From JBOHNS01 sp050730835 (GTDB taxonomy: Bacteria; Patescibacteriota; Saccharimonadia; Saccharimonadales; UBA4665): a stretch of DNA of 5,185 nucleotides. Position numbers and translations under genes: made by a program. Positions within the stretch are counted from its first letter, which is position 1. Each line of letters starts with the position of its first letter. Positions 1 through 4,922 of the stretch are shown in pieces. The DNA lies in contig JBOHNS010000016.1 in the NCBI GenBank assembly GCA_050730835.1, positions 1-5,185 on the forward strand. The letters are read 5' to 3'. The notes under the pieces were generated by a model, which searched no databases, was not told the DNA's origin, and saw nothing but the letters and a program-made list of their open reading frames with translations.

Positions 1-107
1 ACTTGCCGGAATTTCTTGTCAGAAATGTGGCAACGAAAGACATATTTGTTTTTCATCTGTTAGCAGTGTACTACAGGGCTGCTAAACTAGTCTTGAACCA
101 TAATTAA
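1..107 (+). CDS. 3' end of a gene cut by the window edge, product unknown
   Basis: The frame starting at base 3 is open from the window edge to a TAA at 105-107 and gives 34 residues ending VYYRAAKLVLNHN. The stop codon sits directly on the 5' arm of the strong terminator at 106-149, which is the expected layout for the end of a plus-strand transcript. The other two plus frames close earlier, at about 63 and 86, and the minus strand is not open across the stretch. The piece is rich in hydrophobic and aromatic residues (IFVFHLLAVYY) followed by basic ones, as in the tail of a membrane or membrane-associated protein. This is too little to name a family. The frame choice rests mainly on its fit with the terminator. 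Confidence 0.45.
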   Translation, partial: LPEFLVRNVATKDIFVFHLLAVYYRAAKLVLNHN

Positions 108-149
108 AAAGCGGTTGAGTGATCTCGCAAAGTCATTCAACCGCTTTTT
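106..149. terminator. Strong bidirectional Rho-independent terminator
   Basis: A 17-base arm (106-122) pairs with 133-149 with a single G-T wobble, around a 10-base loop. The arm begins with five A and the other arm ends with five T, so either strand yields a GC-containing stem followed by a U run. It directly follows the stop codon of the partial plus-strand gene and most likely ends its transcript. It could also stop anything entering from the right on the minus strand. Confidence 0.85.
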
Positions 150-318
150 AGGTAAAACCTCTCGGCAAAACCTCACCTGCCAATGAGTATAAAGCAGTTG
201 GTACTATATGGCTAGCATAATATTGTTGTGATTATTGTAACCATTGGTGTGGAAAACTTATTAATACTATCCGGCTACTAGATTATATACCTTTTATGGT
301 ATATTTTATCTATTTTAG

Positions 319-386
319 CTTGACATTAAAGCCAATTCACGGGGAGTTGGCATTAATATAATTCTACTGCCCGCCTTAATATCAAG
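319..386. repeat. Competing inverted repeats, candidate RNA switch
   Basis: Two mutually exclusive pairings share bases. In the first, 325-329 pairs with 353-357 and 331-338 pairs with 344-351, a 13-pair hairpin with one A-A mismatch, one wobble and a 5-base loop. In the second, CTTGACATTAA at 319-329 pairs with TTAATATCAAG at 376-386 (10 matches and one wobble or mismatch depending on the strand). Overlap of this kind is seen in attenuators and riboswitches, but no known class is recognised and no gene clearly follows. A protein-binding palindrome or chance in AT-rich DNA is equally possible. Confidence 0.35.
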
Positions 387-580
387 TTTCTGGGCGTGGT
401 TAAAGCTTAGCTTTTTGGTAGCCTGGCCTGCCACAATAATTTTGCAACACTGGAGTTTACGATCTACAAAATTGTATAATAAGTATAATTGATAAACAGC
501 CTCGAGCTTACACCTACAGATATGCTGGAAATTCTTAAGCCGTCACGTCGGGTAGTGCCCGCCGATACGTTAACGCGGCA

Positions 581-614
581 TAAAACCTTTGGCTTAGGCG
601 GCTTAAAGGTTTTA
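581..614. repeat. Perfect 10-bp inverted repeat
   Basis: TAAAACCTTT at 581-590 pairs exactly with AAAGGTTTTA at 605-614 around a 14-base loop. The minus-strand transcript would have the short T-rich end AAAGGTTTTA, but there is no separate U tract, so it is only a weak terminator candidate. It lies between the tRNA 3'-end copy and the TATAAT-like hexamers at 475-489. Confidence 0.45.
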
Positions 615-668
615 GCGCGAATTATAAAAATCTCGCGGCTTGAAATAAATAAAAAACTATCAATAAAT

Positions 669-690
669 TGGTGGGTTCTAGAGGACTTGA
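669..690 (-). repeat. Direct repeat of the tRNA-Val 3' end (att-like)
   Basis: These 22 bases are identical to 834-855, in the same orientation. They reproduce the CCA end, the discriminator base, the 3' acceptor strand and the T-stem/T-loop part of the tRNA-Val gene, 165 bases away. A bare copy of a tRNA 3' end beside the intact gene is the usual mark of an attachment site left by a site-specific integrase. It could also be the relic of a tandem tRNA duplication. No integrase or phage gene lies in the 143 bases between the copies. Confidence 0.7.
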
Positions 691-743
691 CTTAATATGC
701 TCGCTCGAAATGCGTTTCTCGCTCGGCCAAGCATGGAAAACTC

Positions 744-762
744 AAACAGCCACTGGCTGTTT
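744..762 (-). terminator. Small hairpin, possible tRNA-Val terminator
   Basis: AAACAGCC (744-751) and GGCTGTTT (755-762) form a perfect 8-bp stem with a 3-base loop. It lies 72 bases beyond the tRNA 3' end in the direction of tRNA transcription. On the minus strand the stem is followed by GAGTTTT, a short and interrupted T run, so termination would be modest. The core AGCCACTGGCT occurs again at 957-967, upstream of the tRNA, so it may instead belong to a local repeat. Confidence 0.4.
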
Positions 763-833
763 TCGCCTATCGGTTCAAGTCTAGTGTTTAGTAACTTGGG
801 GCTAATTGTAAAAATCTAAATCTAATTGGTAAA

Positions 834-911
834 TGGTGGGTTCTAGAGGACTTGAACCTCTGACCTCTTCCACGTCAAGGAAGCGCTCTAGCCAAACTGA
901 GCTAAGAACCC
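834..911 (-). tRNA. tRNA-Val (anticodon GAC), CCA encoded
   Basis: On the minus strand the sequence folds as a complete cloverleaf. The acceptor stem is GGGTTCT with AGAACCC, the D stem GCTC with GAGC, the anticodon stem CTTCC with GGAAG around the loop TTGACGT, and the T stem AGAGG with CCTCT around TTCAAGT. All stems pair fully. The anticodon GAC reads the valine codons GUC and GUU. The discriminator is A, and the terminal CCA is encoded at 836-834, so the mature body is 75 bases plus CCA. A leader of about 15 bases separates it from a TAAAAT -10 candidate at 933-938. Fragments of the same gene lie on both sides, but this copy is intact. Confidence 0.97.
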
Positions 912-932
912 GGGGCGGGGACAGCTAACTAA

Positions 933-938
933 ATTTTA
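933..938 (-). promoter_or_regulatory. Candidate -10 element for tRNA-Val
   Basis: TAAAAT on the minus strand, about 22 bases before the mature tRNA 5' end, would place the transcription start near 926 and give a leader of about 15 bases. The hexamer 17 bases further upstream (956-961, TGGCTA) is a poor -35, so the call rests on position and the -10 alone. Confidence 0.35.
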
Positions 939-968
939 CCGCACAGCTGCTAACTTAGCCACTGGCTA

Positions 969-1020
969 TTGGCTAGAGCGCTAGCGCTATTGTCTGATTT
1001 TGCAGCAACGCTCTAGCCAA
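969..1020. repeat. Hairpin made of two inverted tRNA D-arm copies
   Basis: TTGGCTAGAGCG at 969-980 is the exact reverse complement of CGCTCTAGCCAA at 1009-1020, and the latter is identical to the D-arm segment of the intact tRNA at 884-895. The 12-bp arms enclose 28 bases that begin within a perfect 12-base palindrome, AGCGCTAGCGCT (977-988). The D-arm sequence therefore occurs three times within about 140 bases, once inverted. Possible origins are a template-switching event, a decayed extra tRNA, or a small mobile hairpin. Confidence 0.6.
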
Positions 1021-1036
1021 ACTGAGCTAACAACCC
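1009..1036 (-). pseudogene. Copy of the 5' half of tRNA-Val
   Basis: These 28 bases match 884-911 with one difference (base 1031 against 906), including a 22-base exact core at 1009-1030. They cover the 5' acceptor strand and D arm of tRNA-Val, 125 bases upstream of the intact gene on the same strand. Downstream of the D arm the sequence has no matching anticodon stem or T arm, so it cannot fold as a tRNA. It is best read as a truncated duplicate. Confidence 0.7.
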
Positions 1037-1148
1037 TTAAAACATTTTAACAGGGATAAGTGTATATCAATTAGTTTCGTTTGTCGATAGTTTAGTGAAG
1101 CCGTGCAAGATATATTGTGCGCGAATATTAGCATTAGCGCTGCTGCTA

Positions 1149-1177
1149 TTGACTTTTTAATTTATTATTGTTACTGT
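1149..1177 (+). promoter_or_regulatory. Sigma-70-type promoter of the small gene at 1205
   Basis: TTGACT (1149-1154) matches the -35 consensus in five of six positions. After a 17-base spacer comes TACTGT (1172-1177), preceded by TG at 1169-1170, which makes an extended -10. Transcription would start near 1184, leaving a leader of about 20 bases that contains the GAGGTG ribosome binding site. The -10 hexamer itself is weak, but the spacing and the extended TG fit. Confidence 0.5.
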
Positions 1178-1192
1178 ATTCAGGTTAATTTT

Positions 1193-1198
1193 GAGGTG
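1193..1198 (+). promoter_or_regulatory. Shine-Dalgarno site GAGGTG
   Basis: GAGGTG lies six bases before the ATG at 1205. This is the clearest ribosome binding site in the window, and it decides the start of the small gene against the upstream GTG at 1103 in the same frame. Confidence 0.7.
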
Positions 1199-1204
1199 TT
1201 TTTA

Positions 1205-1321
1205 ATGAGCAACAGCCAGCCCGGCTCGCTTGACGAATTTAAGTTGTTTTATGAAGAGATTACTGGTTCGAAACATAGCCGGCGGATCAAGCGGTCAAAA
1301 CTGCCTAAAGTTGAAACTTAG
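1205..1321 (+). CDS. Small basic-tailed protein of 38 residues, unknown function
   Basis: The ATG at 1205 follows GAGGTG at ideal spacing, and the frame ends at TAG, giving 38 residues. A GTG at 1103 would add 34 residues in frame, but it lacks a ribosome binding site and lies upstream of the likely promoter (1149-1177). The N-terminal half (GSLDEFKLFYEEITG) is acidic and could form an amphipathic helix. The C-terminal half (SKHSRRIKRSKLPK) is strongly basic, as in small nucleic-acid- or ribosome-binding proteins. There is no cysteine, signal peptide or membrane segment. I recognise no family. The gene stands alone, with a tRNA locus on one side and a long gap on the other. Confidence comes from the translation and promoter signals, not from the protein sequence. 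Confidence 0.55.
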   Translation: MSNSQPGSLDEFKLFYEEITGSKHSRRIKRSKLPKVET

Positions 1322-1778
1322 GATTTTTAGATTGAATATTAATACCCGGGGAAACAAAATAATATTTTTGGTGGATTTTGGTAGGGCTAGGACGTATGTT
1401 TTGCGGAATATTTTGCTTTTTGGTTAACTATGGAAACCGATGCGACGGAACTTGAAAGGTGTAACTTTTCGCCCAAAAATAGTAAGAGCCTGACAAAGTC
1501 CCTCTTATAGCTATAATTCCAAAACCTGCCACTTGCAGCCTGTCTTTCGTTGCAATCCGTATTTTAAAGTAGCTATTGAAGCCAAGAAAGTAACCTCAAA
1601 AATCATGGTATTTTTTGAAATTCGTTTTCACCAAAAGGATCTTGCTGGCCTCTTAAGAAAATGCTTTGAGTTGTCGCAAACAACAATACCACCGCTCAAC
1701 TGGATTTATGGCAGCTAACGAAAAGTAACATTATTAGACAGTAGAGATGAACGATCTTCGGCCGTAAAGTTTTTTTGA
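1322..1778. other. Gap without a supported gene
   Basis: Two short frames were considered. One is a 26-codon frame starting ATG GAA ACC near 1430, and the other a frame open up to a stop at 1718 whose only ATG is near 1605. Neither has a ribosome binding site or a recognisable product. TAAGAG and CTCTTA around 1483-1509 could pair as a weak six-base stem. A run of seven T follows a poor hairpin near 1751-1776. Otherwise nothing stands out. Confidence 0.5.
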
Positions 1779-1862
1779 GCAAGCCAATTTAATGATCGCG
1801 TGCGTCGCATTTTTGGCCCGATCGCGTTAAAAATGCAACGCATATTATTGGGTCTGGCTTGC
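1779..1862. repeat. 84-base nested inverted repeat, candidate structured RNA or mobile hairpin
   Basis: Three concentric pairings share nearly the same centre. GCAAGCCA (1779-1786) pairs with TGGCTTGC (1855-1862). AATGAT (1791-1796) pairs with ATTATT (1844-1849) with one wobble. The 14-base arms 1801-1814 and 1829-1842 pair with a single mismatch around a 14-base loop, GGCCCGATCGCGTT. Two small internal loops separate the segments. The order is that of a long rod-like hairpin. There is no U tract, so it is not an ordinary terminator, and it does not match the conserved motifs of tmRNA, RNase P RNA or SRP RNA that I know. A short non-autonomous element, a regulatory RNA or a protein target are all possible. 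Confidence 0.6.
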
Positions 1863-2113
1863 GTGGCTAAAGGCAATGGGAACAATGGCTTATGGTTGGC
1901 CTAGCGAATAGCAATAGATGGGCTCAGCGCTGAACATTCGATTCGCACTTGTTGCCTGCTATTGGCTACGGGCTGCCCGGGCTCCAGCAAAATTGCACCA
2001 TATAATATCTAAATTATTGGCTTAATATTGACGCGCTGCTGGCTACGGATTGCTGCGTCGATCAATTTCCCACAGGTTTTTAAGGTTTTTCCACTAGCAT
2101 TTTTAATAGCGTT
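1863..2113. other. Gap upstream of nrdR with short palindromes
   Basis: No coding frame is supported. GCGAAT (about 1905-1910) and ATTCGC (about 1943-1948) bracket a perfect 10-base palindrome, TCAGCGCTGA (1924-1933). GACGC (2030-2034) and GCGTC (2055-2059) form another small stem. GCTATTGGCTA-like words recur here and in the tRNA region (968-975). A weak promoter for nrdR may be TTTAAG (2079-2084) with TTTAAT (2102-2107) at 17-base spacing, placing the transcript start next to the palindrome at 2114. Confidence 0.4.
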
Positions 2114-2131
2114 ATGACAATATGTAGTCAT
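2114..2131. promoter_or_regulatory. NrdR-box-like palindrome over the nrdR start codon
   Basis: The 18 bases ATGACAATATGTAGTCAT are symmetric at 14 of 18 positions, with perfect outer arms ATGAC and GTCAT. The core ACAATATGTAGT resembles the known NrdR box (roughly ACACAATATATTGTGT). The last two bases are the A and T of the nrdR start codon, so a bound repressor would block its own gene. NrdR boxes usually come in pairs one or more helical turns apart, and I see no good second copy upstream, so this is a single-box candidate. Confidence 0.45.
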
Positions 2132-2567
2132 GATTTGTATTTTTTGCGGCGGCACTAGCCGGGTAACCAATTCTCGGCTCCAGAAAAAAGCTAACCGCGT
2201 TTGGCGACGGCGAACTTGCAGCAATTGCCGGGCTATTTGGACTAGCATCGAAAGGCTCGATGCGTCTAACTCTGTGCTTGTACGGGACGAAAAAAACGGC
2301 CAAATTGACCCATTTTCCCCCGATCGACTATTTATTAGCCTATTTGAAAGTTGCCGCCACCGGCCGTCGGCGATTTCAGACGCGCGGGCGCTCGGTGGCA
2401 CCATAACCAGCCAATTACTGGCGCCCAAAAACCAGCACCAGCCCGGCGTGCTCAAGCTTAGTGATTTACAAACAACCGCCGAACGCGTTTTAAAGCACTT
2501 TGACCGCACAGCTTACGTGCATTATCAAGCCTATTACGGCTCCAAAAAGCCGGTCAAAAATAATTAA
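2130..2567 (+). CDS. nrdR: NrdR-like ribonucleotide reductase repressor
   Basis: The 145-residue protein has the two-part build of NrdR: an N-terminal zinc ribbon and an ATP-cone. The ribbon has Cys3, Cys6, Cys30 and Cys33, with VTNSRL and RVWRRRTC between them, close to the family pattern CPxC...DSR...RRRxC. The ATP-cone covers about residues 47-140, with GQIDPFSPDRLF, HRPSAISDA and a final HFDRTAYVHYQAYYGS matching the family's KLDEVAYVRFASVYRSF. Length is close to the usual 150. The ATG at 2130 puts Cys at position 3, as in the family, although no Shine-Dalgarno site precedes it. Known NrdR proteins sense ATP/dATP and repress ribonucleotide reductase genes. No reductase gene is in view. 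The ribbon Asp is Asn, Pro4 of CPFC is Ile, and the usual Lys before the ATP-cone Gly is shifted or replaced, so it is a divergent member. Confidence 0.9.
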   Translation: MICIFCGGTSRVTNSRLQKKANRVWRRRTCSNCRAIWTSIERLDASNSVLVRDEKNGQIDPFSPDRLFISLFESCRHRPSAISDARALGGTITSQLLAPKNQHQPGVLKLSDLQTTAERVLKHFDRTAYVHYQAYYGSKKPVKNN

Positions 2568-2635
2568 CATGTTAAGTAATTATATTGCCCTTATCATAAT
2601 CATCAAACTTCAGCAACTGCTAAAAGGCTTGGAAT

Positions 2636-2653
2636 ATGGTAGATGGTAGATGG
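2636..2653 (+). repeat. Short tandem repeat, 7-base unit ATGGTAG
   Basis: Two full ATGGTAG units and a partial third (ATGG) follow one another. The next 25 bases continue with loosely similar TGG words (GGAATGTGGAAGTTGG), so the stretch looks like decayed low-complexity DNA rather than a functional site. Confidence 0.6.
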
Positions 2654-2803
2654 AATGTGGAAGTTGGATATTGGCGAAAAGCTACAGATTGATCAATGCT
2701 TCTGATTTATCAATTTACATTTATTGACCAATTTTTATTTGTCATTTATAGCAGCCCGTCTCGAAAAATGATAAATGTGAAATGAAAATTAAGAAATTAA
2801 ATT

Positions 2804-2848
2804 ACTAGAGCCTATAAACTACCAACTAAAAACTAGAACCTATAACCT
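2804..2848 (+). repeat. Two direct copies of a 17-base unit, period 28
   Basis: The units at 2804-2820 and 2832-2848 (ACTAGAGCCTATAAACT and ACTAGAACCTATAACCT) agree at 15 of 17 positions, separated by 11 bases. They lie just beyond the 3' end of the glycosyltransferase gene. Function is unknown. The pattern resembles slipped or decayed intergenic repeats. Confidence 0.5.
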
Positions 2849-2886
2849 AATAACAATCCGCGGTAGCAGCCAATTGCCAGAGTTTT

Positions 2887-4506
2887 TTAGGTAATGGTTT
2901 GCTTATCTTCTGTAATTACAACTTTTTCGGTAACATCGAAAGCTCCCAAATACCTGCCAAACATCAGCCTGGTCTGCGAATAAATGGCCGCCACTGCACT
3001 GTAAACCAAAGCGGTTACGGGCATTAAAATCCACTGGATTAGCATTAGTATGTTGCGGTGTTTTTTGTAGCGCTCGGGCTTCGGCGGCAAAGTTTTAAAG
3101 CAGATAAAGACTGAGGCCAGCGCGCCAATCAAGGCCGCATCCTGGACGTGACTGATGAGCAGCGGCAAAACATTAGCGGAATAACTTTTTGGACTAATTA
3201 GTGCTGGCGCAAAGCCGGCGTAAAGCAATAGCGGCGGCGCCACAGCCCAAGAAACGTGGGTTTCTAACAACCTAAAAAATTTGGCTATCAAATCAGTCCT
3301 AGGAATTTTATTTTTCGTAAAAAAGCCTTTATCGGCAAAATAAGCGATGTCCGACGCGCCCCAAGTCCAGCGGCGCAGCTGAATAAATTGGGCTTTTAGC
3401 GTCTTAAAATAGGTTTTGGCTAGCACGGCGTCTTGATAAATTGGAATATACAACGGATAAACTTCGTGCTGGCCGCCGTAGCGAAAATAGGTGCGCCAGA
3501 ATTGGTGGCCGTCTTCCACGATGGTGCGCACGCTCCAAAAATCAGTTTCGATCAGTGCCTGCATGCTTTGAGCATGCGATGAAAAATTGCGCAGCATGTG
3601 CGGCCGGAGGGTTTGAACTATATCGTACAACGTGTTGCCAGTGGCAATCACGCGCATCGGCGCCGGCGCATCCCAAATGTTATTGGTGTACATGACAATC
3701 GGTTGATAAGAAACTTTGGTCGGATCCGGCGTCAAACAGTAAATATAGCTGAGCACGCCAAAATATTTCGGATGAGGATGATTATCGGAATCTAATGTTG
3801 TAACAATTACACGCAGCGGGTCGATTTGCTTTTTGGCAAGATATTTTTGCAGCTCGCGACCGGCGTAAGTGATATTGCCACCCTTCCCGATGACTTCGCC
3901 GGGCATATTTTTGGGATGTTTGACGGCCATAGCGTAGCGAAACTGCTGGCCATATTTGGCTAGCAATTTCTGACAAATAGCTTCCGTGGCAGCGCCGCCG
4001 CGCTCTTCGTAGGCGAGTACCAGAATTACTTGCTTTTTGACATCATATTCCGAAGCCAGCACGGCTTGAACGGTGGGCTCCAAAACTTCCCAGCTTTCGT
4101 TATAGGTCGCGATCATGGCAACATGAATTAACCGGCTCGGTTTATCCATCGGCGTCGGATGTTTGGTTATTAACTGCAGATTTTCTTGATGCCATTTGGG
4201 GCGTTTAATATCGATAGAATTATCGATTTTTCGATTTTCCAGCTCGCGCGCCAGCTGCAACCAATCCAACTTTTGATAAACTTTTGTCTGATGAAAACCC
4301 TCCAGCGCCCGAATGTCCACGCCGGCCGAACGCGCCACGTAAATCAGTAAATAGCCCAAAATAAAAAACACCGCCGCCGTAATATTGATTAGGCTAAGAA
4401 TGAACGGCAAAACCAGCAAGCACCACGAAATCGCGCCTGGCAAAATCTCGAACGCGCGGTAGCGGCGTCCGCGATCTTTTTCGTACGGTATTTCAATATT
4501 TTTCAT
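2887..4506 (-). CDS. Membrane-embedded family 2 glycosyltransferase (processive synthase type)
   Basis: The 539-residue protein has the build of cellulose- and hyaluronan-synthase-like enzymes. Two N-terminal helices (about 20-40 and 43-60) follow a basic start (DRGRRYR). A cytosolic GT-A domain spans about 125-385, and three or so C-terminal helices lie at about 418-438, 444-467 and 486-508. Catalytic signatures are visible: IATYNE (132-137), a DxD-type DSD (239-241) for metal and nucleotide-sugar binding, the acidic pair ED (331-332) as the likely base region, and QLRRW (376-380), the QxxRW motif of processive enzymes. It probably polymerises or transfers a sugar onto a lipid or growing chain at the inner face of the membrane for a surface glycan; the sugar cannot be told. 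The ATG at 4506 lies 7 bases after the upstream gene's stop, with no Shine-Dalgarno site, so coupled translation is likely. The tail (FDVTEKVVITEDKQTIT) is polar and probably disordered. Confidence 0.9.
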   Translation of the reverse strand: MKNIEIPYEKDRGRRYRAFEILPGAISWCLLVLPFILSLINITAAVFFILGYLLIYVARSAGVDIRALEGFHQTKVYQKLDWLQLARELENRKIDNSIDIKRPKWHQENLQLITKHPTPMDKPSRLIHVAMIATYNESWEVLEPTVQAVLASEYDVKKQVILVLAYEERGGAATEAICQKLLAKYGQQFRYAMAVKHPKNMPGEVIGKGGNITYAGRELQKYLAKKQIDPLRVIVTTLDSDNHPHPKYFGVLSYIYCLTPDPTKVSYQPIVMYTNNIWDAPAPMRVIATGNTLYDIVQTLRPHMLRNFSSHAQSMQALIETDFWSVRTIVEDGHQFWRTYFRYGGQHEVYPLYIPIYQDAVLAKTYFKTLKAQFIQLRRWTWGASDIAYFADKGFFTKNKIPRTDLIAKFFRLLETHVSWAVAPPLLLYAGFAPALISPKSYSANVLPLLISHVQDAALIGALASVFICFKTLPPKPERYKKHRNILMLIQWILMPVTALVYSAVAAIYSQTRLMFGRYLGAFDVTEKVVITEDKQTIT

Positions 4507-4513
4507 AGCTTTT

Positions 4514-4888
4514 TTAGTGCAGCGTCAACAGCGCATTGCTGACAATTGTCGCTAGAACTAGCAGGATAATACTAAAAGACATCGCCACAATTGCTAGCTC
4601 GCGCTTAATGTTATACACGCGAATGCTTAAAACCACATGAAAAACTACCACCAAAACCGCGAACAGCGCGAAATATAAAATATCTCTAATCTTACCAGAC
4701 TGAAAAGCGCCGATTTGCGCCCCGGGGCGATACTGAACGATTAGCACATTGCCCGATTTATTAATTAGCCGCAGCACGATTAAAAGTACGCTCAAAAAGC
4801 CCAAAAACAAATTGACGCCAAGCATTAGCAAAATTAGTTTATCCTGAAAATACTGTTTCGGCACGTTTAATTTTAGCCTCATGCTCAT
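4514..4888 (-). CDS. Small three-helix membrane protein, partner of the glycosyltransferase
   Basis: The 124-residue protein starts MSMRLKLNVPKQYFQ and has three strongly hydrophobic segments, at about residues 18-41, 70-91 and 98-122. A polar loop (about 42-69, with QYRPGAQIGAFQSGK) lies between helices one and two. I chose the ATG at 4888 over an in-frame TTG at 4921: a GAGAG lies 11 bases upstream and a TAAAAT -10 candidate (4923-4928) would start transcription near 4916, which is already inside the longer frame. An ATG two codons further in is also possible. There is no enzyme motif and I do not recognise a named family; small proteins of this topology are common in Patescibacteria. It is first in a two-gene operon with the glycosyltransferase, 7 bases apart, so a role in glycan synthesis or export in the same membrane complex is a reasonable inference. 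Confidence 0.75.
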   Translation of the reverse strand: MSMRLKLNVPKQYFQDKLILLMLGVNLFLGFLSVLLIVLRLINKSGNVLIVQYRPGAQIGAFQSGKIRDILYFALFAVLVVVFHVVLSIRVYNIKRELAIVAMSFSIILLVLATIVSNALLTLH

Positions 4889-4922
4889 ATCATTGTAAGC
4901 TCTCAGCCCAAAGATAGCCAAA

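Larger units (their letters stand above)
150..668. other. Long gap without a supported gene, with several inverted repeats
   Basis: No reading frame here has both a plausible start signal and a recognisable product. The stretch is AT-rich at first and then holds several short inverted repeats: 325-357, 319-329 with 376-386, a short hairpin at 404-416, and a perfect 10-base stem (581-590 with 605-614). A perfect TTGACA at 320-325 has no -10 element at normal spacing. Two TATAAT-like hexamers lie at 475-480 and 484-489 without a convincing -35. A 68-codon frame opens at a TTG at 489, but it continues into the tRNA-derived fragment at 669-690 and has no recognisable composition. Confidence 0.6.
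2568..2886. other. AT-rich quasi-repetitive gap between convergent genes
   Basis: No gene is supported. A perfect palindrome, TTAACATGTTAA (2564-2575), overlaps the nrdR stop codon. At 2636-2653 the unit ATGGTAG is repeated about 2.6 times and is followed by TGG-rich words. TTTGTCATTTAT (2738-2749) and ATAAATGTGAAA (2771-2782) form an imperfect hairpin, and 2715-2724 can compete for the same partner. Two near-identical 17-base units start at 2804 and 2832, 28 bases apart. No clear intrinsic terminator is seen for either convergent gene, so the weak hairpins may serve that role. Confidence 0.55.

Noticed and set aside
489..695. 68-codon plus-strand frame opening at a TTG just after TATAAT-like hexamers
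   Set aside because: There is no ribosome binding site, the start is a rare codon, the product is unrecognised, and the last codons read through the tRNA 3'-end copy. A leaderless gene is conceivable but unsupported.
697..819. 40-codon plus-strand frame between the tRNA 3'-end copy and the tRNA gene
   Set aside because: It has no ribosome binding site, contains the hairpin at 744-762, and its product (MLARNAFLARPSMENSNS...) shows no family features. It is most likely spacer.
958..1036. A second full tRNA gene starting with GGGTTGT on the minus strand
   Set aside because: Only the acceptor 5' strand and D arm are present. No anticodon stem, T arm or matching 3' acceptor strand can be placed.
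1533..1718. 61-codon plus-strand frame from a TTG
   Set aside because: No start signal and no recognisable motif. The frame is open upstream only to a TGA near 1490, and the internal ATG near 1605 also lacks a ribosome binding site. A decayed gene fragment is possible.
2067..2097. Two DnaA-box-like words (TTTCCCACA and TTTTCCACT) upstream of nrdR
   Set aside because: Both deviate from the consensus. There is no cluster, no AT-rich unwinding region beside them and no dnaA or dnaN gene, so an origin is not supported.
2009..2509. 166-codon minus-strand frame opposite nrdR
   Set aside because: It overlaps nrdR almost fully, and the plus-strand product matches the NrdR family from end to end. 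The minus frame is a shadow.
3561..3577. Perfect 7-bp hairpin GCATGCT-TTG-AGCATGC
   Set aside because: It lies inside the glycosyltransferase coding sequence in a well-preserved frame, with no U tract. A chance coding palindrome is the simplest reading.
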